Shown piece by piece: positions 37,101-44,939 of a stretch of DNA of 64,000 nucleotides; within the stretch, counting starts at the first letter, position 1, and each line of letters begins with the position of its first letter. The notes under the pieces were generated by a model, which saw nothing but the letters and a program-made list of their open reading frames with translations, searched no databases and was not told the DNA's origin. The DNA is from Oryzias latipes (taxonomy: Eukaryota > Chordata > Actinopteri > Beloniformes > Adrianichthyidae). The stretch is from the NCBI RefSeq assembly GCF_002234675.1, contig NC_019876.2:28843196-28907195 (forward strand). The letters are read 5' to 3'. The translations under genes and the position numbers were made by a program.

Positions 37101-38860
37101 CCAACACCCGTGGGCGTGACCAAAACATGAGGGCGTGACCAAGACCAGTAGGCGTGACCAAAACATGAGGGCGTGACCAAAACCCGTGGGCGTGACCAAA
37201 ACATGAGGGCGTGACCAAAACCCGTGGGCGTGACCAAAGCATGCGGGCGTGACCAAAACCCGTGGGCGTGACCAAAGCATGCGGGGGTGACCAAAGCATG
37301 CAAGCGTGACCAAAACATGAGGGCGTGACCAAAACATGAGGGCGTGACCAACACCCGTGGGCGTGACCAAAACATGAGGGCGTGACCAAAACCCGTGGGC
37401 GTGACCAAAGCATGCGGGGGTGACCAAAGCATGCAAGCGTGACCAAAACATGAGGGCGTGACCAAAACATGAGGGCGTGACCAAAGCATGCGGGCGTGAC
37501 CAAAACCCGTGGGCGTGACCAAAGCATGCGGGGGTGACCAAAGCATGCGGGGGTGACCAAAGCATGCAAGCGTGACCAAAACATGAGGGCGTGACCAAAA
37601 CATGAGGGCGTGACCAACACCCGTGGGCGTGACCAAAACATGAGGGCGTGACCAAAACCCGTGGGCGTGACCAAAGCATGCGGGGGTGACCAAAGCATGC
37701 AAGCGTGACCAAAACATGAGGGCGTGACCAAAACATGAGGGCGTGACCAACACCCGTGGGCGTGACCAACACCTGTGGGCATGACCAACATGTGGGCGTG
37801 ACCAAAACATGAGGGCGTGACCAACACCCGTGGGCGTGACCAAAACGAGGGCGTGACCAAAACCCATAATTAAAATAAAAAGACAAAAAATAAAAATGCC
37901 TGAGTTAACTTGTCATTAATCCAGAAGATGTACAGATGTTAATCGATTTTTGCATTTTTTTAAAGCAGAAATTAATTTAAAATATTGCTGCAGTTCCAGT
38001 TTCAGTCAGAAGAATTCAGCTTTTTTTATAATCAATTTTACTTTTAAATATGGATTTTAACCAGGAATAACGACATGTCTATAAACAAGAAAGCATCACG
38101 ATCTTTGTGTTCAAAACTCTGAAAACCAAATATGACGTTTTTAGAATCAAATTGAAAATCTGCAAAAATAAAGCCGGTGATGAACTTGTGGATGTTTTTC
38201 CTGGAGGCTGGAAGTGGAGCGTTTTCTAGAGATGACATCACACTAATGCAGTCCAGTTCTGGCATACAGTCGATGGTCGTGAGGTATTTGTCTCCAACCG
38301 GCGTTCAGGCCTCAGCACGCCGTCTCTGTGCCTGAGTTTGCTCCTGGGTTTGGGGGGGGGTTATGCCTTTAACTGTTATGTTTTAGAGGGGAATAGCGGT
38401 GTGCTTGCACCGTAACGACCTTGCATGACCCGGGGTTGACGCTGGCGTGTGTCGTCTCGTCCGAACAGCCACATCCTCCGCGTCGGACGCGTCACTCCCC
38501 GTGGACCCGCCCAGTCAGGCGCCGTTTGACGACTGCACGGACGTGAAGCCCCCCCCAACTTTGGGCAGGAAGAAGAAGCGAAAGGCGAGGATGGACGCCA
38601 GCGACGTGATGGGCGTGTTCATAGAACGGCAGCAGCGGCAGCACGAGGAGTTCATGCGGATGGAGGAGCTGCGCCACGAGCAGGAGGTCCAGATGCTGAA
38701 CGACTGGATGAAGGCCAGCATGGAGGCGGAGGAGCGCCGCCTGGAGCTGCAGAGGCAGACCAATCACATGTTTGAGAGGATGATGAACAGACTGCTGGAC
38801 TCCATGGTGCCCCCTCCCAGCCAAAGAATGGCTCGAGCTCAACAAACGTCCCCCATGTAA
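28104..38860 (+). CDS. Myb/SANT-like (trihelix) DNA-binding domain protein, MSANTD type
   Basis: Two exons, 28104-28566 and 38469-38860, join in phase (G|GTGAGT donor, AACAG acceptor) to give 284 residues. An in-frame ATG at 28032 would add 24; 28104 is preferred for its AACATGG context. Residues 27 to about 115 form a Myb/SANT-like (Myb_DNA-bind_4) domain with spaced tryptophans W28, W40 and W111 and the TTEQCRDKIKKMRCQYLK helix. A basic GRKKKRKAR patch and a charged coiled coil (RQQRQHEEFMRMEELRHEQE) follow in exon 2. This layout matches MSANTD-family and PIF/Harbinger-derived Myb-like proteins. A DNA-binding nuclear role is expected from the domain; the exact orthologue is not recognised. 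The 9.9 kb intron is almost all mobile or tandem repeats, including an antisense RTE LINE. Confidence 0.8.
28633..31773 (-). mobile_element. Full-length RTE-type (Expander-like) LINE with perfect target duplications
   Basis: A 3.1 kb element lies inside the Myb/SANT gene intron, antisense to it. The 15-bp sequence GTAGCAGGAATAGAC flanks it perfectly (28618-28632 and 31774-31788). It has a 5' UTR of about 115 bp, one long ORF and a very short 3' end with an AGAAAGAAGAAG-type tail, as RTE elements do. Perfect duplications and an unbroken ORF mean a recent insertion. Confidence 0.92.
28663..31659 (-). CDS. RTE LINE ORF: AP endonuclease and reverse transcriptase
   Basis: The 998-codon ORF is open from ATG to stop. 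Residues about 62-300 form an APE-type endonuclease (GTLNV at 65, QETRW at 94, then GADFNGHVG and a C-terminal QHRMV in place of the SDH motif). The reverse transcriptase follows, with SNYRGIKLMSH, FVDLEKAYDRVP near 655, GLHQGSALSPFLF and the catalytic FADDIVI near 747. The C-terminus (GRRARGRPKRRYMD and MIRCGDP) is typical of fish RTE/craniofacial-development-protein-2-like products. The protein nicks target DNA and copies the element RNA into it. All main motifs look complete, so activity is plausible but unproven. Confidence 0.92.
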   Translation of the reverse strand: MRIIHNTLDIPDRSRPGLTTTATDAVNLQGVGGNLTTVGGRKRGGRRVRGQREKGKGRNIGLRIGTLNVGTMTGKGRELADMMERRKVDVLCVQETRWKGSKARSIGGGYKLFYHGVDRKRNGVGVILKGEFVNSVLEVKRVSDRMMSLKLEIEGVMVNVVSGYAPQVGCELEVKERFWSELDEVIESFPRGERVVIGADFNGHVGEGNRGDEEVMGRFGVKERNLEGQMVVDFAKRMEMAVVNTYFQKREEHRVTYRSGGRSTQVDYILCRRGHLREVNGCKVVVGESVARQHRMVVCKMTLEVRKKKKIGKTEKKTKWWKLQNEETCEEFRQKLRQVLGGQDELPDDWETTAEIIRETGRKVLGVSSGKRKDGKETWWWNEEVQECVQRKRLAKRKWDVERTEEGRQEYKEAQRRVKREVAKAKQKAYDELYDRLDTKEGEKDLYRLARQRDRDGKDVQQIRVIKDRDGKVLTTQESVQKRWKEYFEELMNEENDRERREEDVVVVEQEVAEIGKDEVRKALKRMKSGKAVGPDDVPVEVWKCLGETAVEFLTRLFNRILESEKMPEEWRRSVLVPIFKNKGDTQNCSNYRGIKLMSHTMKLWERVVEARLRKKVEICEQQYGFMPRKSTTDAIFALRMLMEKYREGQKELHCVFVDLEKAYDRVPREELWYCMRSSGVAEKYVRVVQDMYERSMTVVRCAVGQTEEFKVEVGLHQGSALSPFLFAMLMDRLTDEVRQESPWTMMFADDIVICSESREQVEEQLERWRFALERRGMKVSRSKTEYMCLNERDQGRSIRLQGTEVKKVQEFKYLGSTVQCDGECGKEVKRRVQAGWSGWRKVSGVLCDRRVPARLKGKVYKTVVRPALLYGLETVAVRQRQEAEMEVAEMKMLRFSLGVTRLDRIRNEYIRGTAHVACVSDKVREARLRWFGHVQRRDSGYIGRRMLEMELPGRRARGRPKRRYMDVLTEDMKLANVRVEDVHDRVRWKRMIRCGDP
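31943..32084. mobile_element. Short palindromic TA-flanked MITE
   Basis: 142 bp with near-perfect inverted ends (CGGAGCCCTCCAGGTGCCAGTGG left, complement right) and TA on both sides (31941-31942, 32085-32086). It shares ends and the ATTAATCAATTCTGC segment with the 736-bp copy at 8321-9056. The single strand would fold into a long hairpin. Confidence 0.75.
32250..32940. repeat. Interspersed repeat, copy A
   Basis: Several blocks match 48690-49090 in the same order: TTCTCTGATGATAGA with TTTTCTGATGATGGA, GAGCAGACGAAAAAAT with GAAGCAGACAAAAAAAT, GGGGCTGTAAGC with AGGGCTGTAAGC, and ACAGGTGAATTT with ATAGGTGAATTT. The repeat class is not recognised. Confidence 0.45.
32955..33140 (-). mobile_element. 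tRNA-derived SINE
   Basis: The minus strand starts with an A-box-like TGGTGCAGTGG and a B-box-like GGTTTGGTTCC. The GGGCAAGACACCGATG and GTGTGAACGGGACTGTGACTG segments that follow resemble the body of common teleost tRNA-SINEs. The copy is old and its ends are approximate. Confidence 0.5.
33337..37862. repeat. 4.5 kb array of 19-bp minisatellite units with higher-order structure
   Basis: About 238 head-to-tail 19-bp units, GCGTGACCAAAA plus a variable 7 bases (CATGAGG, CCAGTAG, CCCGTTG), with related GTGGGACCAAAGCATGCAA and GCGTGACCAACACCCGTGG types. A rare 14-bp unit (GCGGGAACATAAGG) occurs at 34597 and again 1211 bp later, with the same rare neighbours (GTGAACAAAAC, GTGACCTAAAC, GACTAAAACCCG), so a 1.2 kb block is itself duplicated. 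On the minus strand no unit holds a stop, and since 19 is one more than a multiple of three, all three frames read the same 19-residue cycle. The very long open frames seen there are a by-product. Confidence 0.97.
37863..38468. other. Intron sequence before exon 2 of the Myb/SANT gene
   Basis: Unique-looking intron sequence between the minisatellite and the exon acceptor (CGAACAG at 38462-38468). No gene or repeat recognised. Confidence 0.4.
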
Positions 38861-39020
38861 CCCCCCCCCCATGACCGCTTTCTGTTATTGGTGGAACATC
38901 AGACTAACCGACCCGTCCCACTAGTCTGAAAACCAATACTTGATCTTTTTTAAAACTCTACACCTGTTTCTAAAGATGCATTCAAATGAAAATCTGGAAA
39001 TCTGATTATCCTACAATCCG

Positions 39021-39026
39021 AATAAA
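39021..39026 (+). terminator. Myb/SANT gene polyadenylation signal
   Basis: AATAAA 161 bases past the stop codon, just before a TTAA-flanked MITE. Confidence 0.55.
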
Positions 39027-39078
39027 ACGTTGATTTTTCTCAGTCAGAAGCAAAACAAAGACAAACGAATATCCTTAA

Positions 39079-39331
39079 AGTGCCGCTCCCATTATCTTCT
39101 GATCCCGGCGGTCTTTTCATGACCATGAGGCCGTTTTTCATCCAAAGTCCTGAGTCATAGTTTCTGCAGAGCGGCAGCAGTTCAGCAGAAATCCGCGTCT
39201 CGAGTTGTGGAGCTTGTCGGCATGTTTTCCACGTCACACTTTACGAGCTTTTTAGAACGGCATTTTTCATCTCATTGTGAGAAAAATGCCACAAAACATG
39301 TTAAAAACACACTTTTTATCGGAGTGGCTCT
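39079..39331. mobile_element. TTAA-flanked MITE, whole copy
   Basis: 253 bp with inverted ends AGTGCCGCTCC and GGAGTGGCTCT, flanked by TTAA at 39075-39078 and 39332-39335. The ends differ at three positions, so it is older than or diverged from the copy at 5410-9106. No coding capacity. Confidence 0.65.
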
Positions 39332-39339
39332 TTAAATAA

Positions 39340-40130
39340 ACACACAGTTCAAGTCCACACTTTAAAAAGAGTCTTTTCAAGCTGTATTTTTTATAGAACT
39401 TTACTGGGAAACAGATGTCCAAATGCATCTGAGCAATGTGAATAAAGATGGATTTGTGATACACATATGTGCACGGCATGGTCCATGTGTTTGGCGGTTA
39501 GGCTCCGGGCGGATGACGCCCTTATTCCTGGATAAGCCGGGACCACGGATGGATAAACGCTGAGGAGGCCGGTCCAGGAGAACGGGCCGGAGGACCGACG
39601 GCAAAAAGAAAATGTCAGAAAAGAAGAATGTTGCTATTGGATGGCTTATTAGATGAGTAGAGTGACGCCAGAACCCAGCTTACCCGGTAGTGGCGGCAAA
39701 GCTTCACTTGGCAAGGCGCGTTCATTTCTATAGCGCTAATGCAGCTCAGAGTCCAATACGAAGGTGAGAAACCGCATACAGGAGAATAAAATGTGATAAA
39801 GGATTGGACACGACAAGTGGGCAGTAATTTCCATCAGCATCAGTAAGAATCCACGGTGACATCAGTGGAACAGAAAATATCAGAAACGGATTCTGTGGTC
39901 CAGTTGGTTTGTGGTGAAATCATTTCATTTTCAGAAAAACAAATGAGTCTGGGTTGTTATGGGTTAAATATACTATCTGTGAAAAAACAAAACTGGGGTT
40001 GGACTTAAGCATCACACAAATGACAGTTTAAATATAAATTTACAGAGAAACTGGTAAAGTAGAATTAAAAAAAGGTTCAGACGGGCCTGGAATACTAAGG
40101 GTTAATACAGACAATTAAGGTTCAAATGTT
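39340..40130. other. Intergenic spacer
   Basis: No gene recognised. A short stretch near 39718-39760 (GCGTTCATTTCTATAGCGC) resembles the 3' tail of L2-like LINEs. Confidence 0.35.
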
Positions 40131-40140
40131 TTTTTTTATA

Positions 40141-42260
40141 TTAAATCAATTTATATATATTAAAAATAAAAATTCCCCTCTCACCCTCAGCGGGTGGTTT
40201 CTCCTCCAAGCTCGGGTCCTCTACCAGAGGCCTGGGAGCTTGAGGGTCCTGCAGTATCTTAGCTGTTCCTGTTCTTTTCTGGACTGAGGGGTCTGAGGTC
40301 TTTCCAGGTATCTGTTGTAGCCACTCCTCCAGCTTGGGGGTTACTGCCCCGAGTGCTCCAATTACCACAGGCACCACTGTCACCTTCACTTTCCAGGCTT
40401 TCTCCAGTTCTTCTCTGAGTCCCTGGTATTTCTCCAGTTTCTCATGTTCCTTCTTCCTGATGTTCCCATCGCTTGGTACTGCCACATCCACCACAACGGC
40501 TTTCCTCTGTTCTTTATCCACCACTACAATGTCTGGTTGGTTCGCCATTACCATCCTATCAGTCTGGATCTGGAAGTCCCACAGGATCTTTGCCCTCTCA
40601 TTCTCTACCACCTTTTGAGCTGTTTCCCATTTTGATCTTGGGGTTTCCAGTTCATATTCTGCACACATGTTCCTGTATATTATTCCAGCCACTTGATTGT
40701 GGTGCTCCATGTATGCTTTACCTGCCAGCATCTTACACCCTCCAGTTATGTGCTGGATTGTTTTAGGCGCCTCTTTGCACAGCCTACACCTTGGGTCTTG
40801 TCTGGTGTGGTAGATCTACACCTTGGGTCTTGTCTGGGGTGGTAGATCTACACCTTGGGTCTTGTCTGGTGTGGTAGATCTACACCTTGGGTCTTGTCTG
40901 GTGTGGTAGATCTACACCTTGGGTCTTGTCTGGTGTGGTAGATCTACACCTTGGGTCTTGTCTCGTGTGGTAGATCTATACCTTGGGTCTTGTCTGGTGT
41001 GGTAGATCTACACCTTGGGTCTTGTCTGGTGTGGTAGATCTACACCTTGGGTCTTGTCTGGTGTGGTAGATCTATACCCTGGGTCTTGTCTGGTGTGGTA
41101 GATCTACACCTTGGGTCTTGTCTGGTGTGGTAGATCTACACCTTGGGTCTTGTCTGGTGTGGTAGATCTACACCTTGGGTCTTGTCTGGTGTGGTAGATC
41201 TACACCTTGGGTCTTGTCTGGTGTGGTAGATCTACACCTTGGGTCTTGTCTGGTGTTGTAGATCTACACCTTGGGTGTTGTCTGGTGTGGTAGATCTACA
41301 CCTTGGGTCTTGTCTGGTGTGGTAGATCTACACCTTGGGTCTTGTCTGGTGTGGTAGATCTACACCTTGGGTCTTGTCTGGTGTGGTAGATCTACACCTT
41401 GGGTCTTGTCTGGTGTGGTAGATCTACACCTTGGGTCTTGTCTGGTGTGGTAGATCTACACCTTGGGTCTTGTCTGGTGTGGTAGATCTACACCTTGGGT
41501 CTTGTCTGGTGTGGTAGATCTACACCTTGGGTCTTGTCTGGTGTGGTAGATCTACACCTTGGGTCTTGTCTGATGTGGTAGATCTACACCTTGGGTCTTG
41601 TCTGGTGTGGTAGATCTACACCTTGGGTCTTGTCTGGTGTGGTAGATCTACACCTTGGGTCTTGTCTGGTGTGGTAGATCTACACCTTGGGTCTTGTCTG
41701 GTGTGGTAGATCTACACCTTGGGTCTTGTCTGGTGTGGTAGATCTACACCTTGGGTCTTGTCTGATGTGGTAGATCTACACCTTGGGTCTTGTCTGGTGT
41801 GGTAGATCTACACCTTGGGTCTTGTCTGGTGTGGTAGATCTACACCTTGGGTCTTGTCTGGTGTGGTAGATCTACACCTTGGGTCTTGTCTGATGTGGTA
41901 GATCTACACCTGGGGTCTTGTCTGGTGTGGTAGATCTGAGCCTCTATGGCTCTGGTGCTCAGGGCTTGTTCCTGAGCTGCCAGGATGAGTGCTTCAGTGC
42001 TGTCCTGTAGGCCAGCCCTTTCTAGCCATTGGTAGGACTTCTTGATATCAGCCACTTCAGTTATGGTCCGGTGGTACATCCCATGCAGGGGTTTGTCCTC
42101 CCATGAGGATCTGTCCTCCAGCACTGTATCCTCTGCTCTCTATTGTCTGAGACATTCACTGTCAGTTGGGGCCTTGAACTTGATGTATTCATGGATCTTG
42201 GATGTTTCATCCTGGATGGTTACTTCTACGCTCACTAGTACTCGGCCTCCTTCCCTGGTT
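40141..42260 (-). mobile_element. RLE-type LINE remnant (R4/Rex6/Dong-like), C-terminal part
   Basis: The minus strand encodes the end of an R2-group LINE ORF. From high to low coordinates: KIHEYIKFKAPTDSE and YQWLERAGLQDSTEALILAAQEQ (42260-41940), then, after the tandem array, a CCHC-like finger (CRLCKEAPKTIQHITGGC, about 40800-40745) and a restriction-like endonuclease with QPDIVVVDKE and VVVDVAVPSDGN (40731-40141). The RT domain is missing, so it is 5'-truncated. At least one in-frame stop (near 42141) and the array itself break the frame. Confidence 0.75.
40795..41937. repeat. 32-bp minisatellite inside the LINE ORF
   Basis: About 36 units of a 32-bp sequence beginning TCTACACCTTGGGTCTTG and ending TCTGGTGTGGTAGA. 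On the minus strand each unit spells the codons for IYHTRQDPRCR, the residues that should occur once just before the zinc finger of the host LINE. The unit length is not a multiple of three, so the expansion also destroys the frame. Variants are few (CTGATG, CTCGTG, GGGTGTTG), implying recent growth or homogenisation. Confidence 0.95.
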
Positions 42261-42264
42261 CCTT

Positions 42265-42600
42265 GACAGTTTGAATTTGTGTGTTAAATTTACCAGGCAA
42301 AGAATTATGATTAAATAGATTTCTTCCCATTTATTTTCTGATATGGTGCCAAATATGATGGTATTTAATGAAAATATTGTGTAGTACACAACTTACTATT
42401 TATTATTACTATTACTAATTGTTCCATACACAAATTACATTGCAATCTTAAAACCTTTGAGATGGGTAGATGTAATTTATTATTCTTAAATTATTTTATC
42501 TAATGTAAACATTATAAATATACATTTCCTAAAGTATTTACCATATCTTAATCAAATGTATGTTAAATGCTATTTTTATTAGGTTTTCCGCCATAAACAG
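42265..42600. other. AT-rich spacer upstream of the RBM4-like cluster
   Basis: Nothing recognised; strongly AT-rich up to the promoter of the first RBM4-like gene. Confidence 0.4.
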
Positions 42601-42634
42601 TTTGTTTGGAATCAAACTGCTCTTCCCCCTCCAG

Positions 42635-42648
42635 CCGCTAGGTGGCGG
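42635..42648 (+). promoter_or_regulatory. CTCF-like motif at the first RBM4-like promoter
   Basis: CCGCTAGGTGGCGG fits the core of the CTCF consensus and lies in the putative 5' UTR exon (which ends at 42747, GTGAGT donor). Related GGTGGCGCTG sequences occur at the equivalent place of the other two cluster genes (62674-62690; weaker at 51785-51801). Motif only. Confidence 0.4.
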
Positions 42649-43126
42649 AAGTCCCGGATGCTAACCTCCTCCAAAAAAACAAGCAGAAGAAGTCCGTCAG
42701 CCTATCCGAGTATCTATTTACTTCGATTAGCGCCGCTCTCCAAAATAGTGAGTATATCTGACATTGCAGTTGTTGACTTCACACATTTAAAACACTTATA
42801 TGTAGTTTTTTTTAATATTCATATCCAGAGTTTATTTTGTCTCATGATTGCTAACCTTTTCGTAGCTAACTTCAGCTTGCTAATAATAGCAACACGGCTA
42901 GCAGTCGGTGCTGCTACTCTGGAGGCGAAAAACATTCACCTGTCCTCTAAGTTTTCCCAATAAGACACACGTAAATGTTTTACAAGAGTCGAACGTCTCT
43001 AGAAACATTGTTCCAATCGAGCTGTCCCCTTCAAAGTGAACCAGTTCCGTTATTGATTGAGTTGAAAACTCGTTTCTGTTTTGCGCTGCTTACTTTTTTT
43101 GTAGAGTAGAAAAAGAAGAAGCGGCT

Positions 43127-44208
43127 ATGGTAAAGATTTTTATCGGGAATCTTTCTCCTGAGACCGAGAAGGAGGAGATTGAAGCTCTCTTCCGCGAGTA
43201 TGGCGCGGTCACGGAGTGCGCCAAGTACAGGAACTACGCGTTCGTCCACATGGATGACCGGAAGTGTGCCACCAAAGCCATCCGCGAGCTCCACCTCCGC
43301 AGGGTGGGCGGCAGGGCCATGAACGTGGAGCCCAGCAGGGGCAAGAACCCCCAGGGCGCCCTGAAGCTCCACGTCGTCAACGTGGAGAAGGGCTCTGAAA
43401 GTGAGCTGCGGGAGCTGTTCGAGGAGTACGGCAGCGTCACGGAGTGCGCCGTCATCAAAAACTTTGCCTTCGTCCACATGGCCAACTATGATGAGGGCAT
43501 GGACGCCCTCCAGGCCCTGGACAACAAGGACTTCCAAGGTGAGTGCCGCTGTCGCGCCGGGCCACGGTGGAGCGGTCGATTCAGCTGAAGGGGCTGTGTT
43601 TCTGTCTCTCAGGAAAGCGCATTCAGGTCCGGGTGTCAAAGAGCAGACCCAGGGGGGCTCCGGAAGAGGAGGAGCACCTGCCGCCCCCTCCCAGAACGGG
43701 CTACTATCCCCCTGCTCCTTATCGACCCGAGCGGCCCGAGCCTCTCTATAGAGGTCGCACAGGTTACCCTCCTCTTCCTCCTCCACCACCGCCCCCTCCT
43801 CCAGCGAGACAAGCCCCCTATCCTGTCCCTGGCTACGGCGAGCGGAGTTCCTATGGATTGGTGGATTTTTATGAGAAATACAGAGCCCGCCCGCTCGCCA
43901 CATCAGGCTACGATGACCGGCGCTCCATTCCTCCACCGCCGCCTCCCTCCGCGCTTGTCAGGGAACGTCTCGGAATAGAGCGCCGGCCCCTCCCGCCGCC
44001 TCCATCCTCTTTCAGAGACCGGAGCCCCATCAAACGAGTCTTCCCTCCGCCCGCTCCGTCGCCCGGTAACGGGTACGCCTATGAGCGGGCTCGGCTCTCC
44101 CCCATCTCCAGGGTGCCGCTCTATGCGACTCCTCGCCCCAGAGATTCCTACGCCAACAGTGTACCGCCTCCCCCTCCGCCGCCGCCGTCCCGGTACGCAA
44201 GCTATTAG
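43127..44208 (+). CDS. RBM4/lark-family RNA-binding protein, copy 1
   Basis: Coding exons 43127-43538 and 43613-44208 encode 335 residues. Two RRMs (residues 2-70 and about 79-145) each show RNP2 (KIFIGN, KLHVVN) and RNP1-like (YAFVHM, FAFVHM) motifs, as in RBM4, a regulator of alternative splicing and translation. The C-terminal half is rich in proline and tyrosine and keeps the RBM4 pattern [18 protein letters not shown], but the CCHC zinc knuckle that follows RRM2 in human RBM4 is absent. A 5' UTR exon probably ends at 42747 and is spliced to 43105. A 3' UTR intron (44230-44461) starts 21 bases after the stop. Copies 2 and 3 lie downstream in the same direction. This copy is the most diverged of the three. 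Confidence 0.88.
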
Positions 44209-44920
44209 ACGGCACGCTGGTGACACCAGGTGAGAACGGCAAAACCTCAATCATAACACGCATTTATATCAAAGTCTGATCTCTGCTTCCATCTGTCTTG
44301 ACCGTCAACCAAAGCTCCCCATAGCAGTGGAGCTGCTGCCAAACCCCAATCAAGTCCAGTAAACGTTCCTGCTAGTGTCCTGAAATGCTGCTGCTTTAGC
44401 TAACAAACGTCCACAAACCCTGTGAGAAAACCTCCTTGACATGTGATGTCTCTCTTCCCAGGTTTAGAAAATGACCACATCGTCGTCTGCTGATGCACGT
44501 GGCATCGTACACCCCCATGTCTATGGCGGATCGCGTTGCGTTCGCAGGAAACTTACCGGGAGAAATTGCAGGCGGCCGCGTTTCTTAAAACGCACGATTC
44601 CATGTGATCGATTTTCTTTTTTTCTCTCTGTTCTTCTGTTTTATTCTGGGTGTTTTTCCGGAGCGAATGTTGTTGGTTTTTGTTATTTTCTGCCCCCGTG
44701 TGAGGCATCAACTTCATAACTTTGAGCCACTGGTTTTTCACAATAAGAGAATGTATTCAAACTTCCAGAAAAAGCCTTTGTCATCCGTAAAGGTTTTCCT
44801 CCACCTCAGTTAACATCCAGCTCGCCTGTGTGTGCTGTTATTTTCTAAAGTTCTGGTTTTGCGGGAATCGAACCTGTGTGTCCTCACTTTCCAACTTCTT
44901 TTTATTTTGAAGGCTTTTTC

Positions 44921-44926
44921 AATAAA
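44921..44926 (+). terminator. RBM4-like copy 1 polyadenylation signal
   Basis: AATAAA about 460 bases after the 3' UTR intron acceptor, followed by T-rich sequence. Confidence 0.55.
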
Positions 44927-44939
44927 TGAAAGAAGTTTT

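Noticed and set aside
33337-37886. Very long minus-strand open frames (up to 1138 codons) as a repeat-protein gene
   Set aside because: They exist in all three frames at once because no 19-bp unit has a stop; no start context, promoter or splice signals support a gene.
20302-41937. The three tandem arrays as CRISPR arrays
   Set aside because: Units follow one another directly with no unique spacers, in a vertebrate genome.
43031-43936. 301-codon minus-strand ORF
   Set aside because: Shadow of the RBM4-like copy 1 exons; the plus-strand product matches the RRM family clearly.
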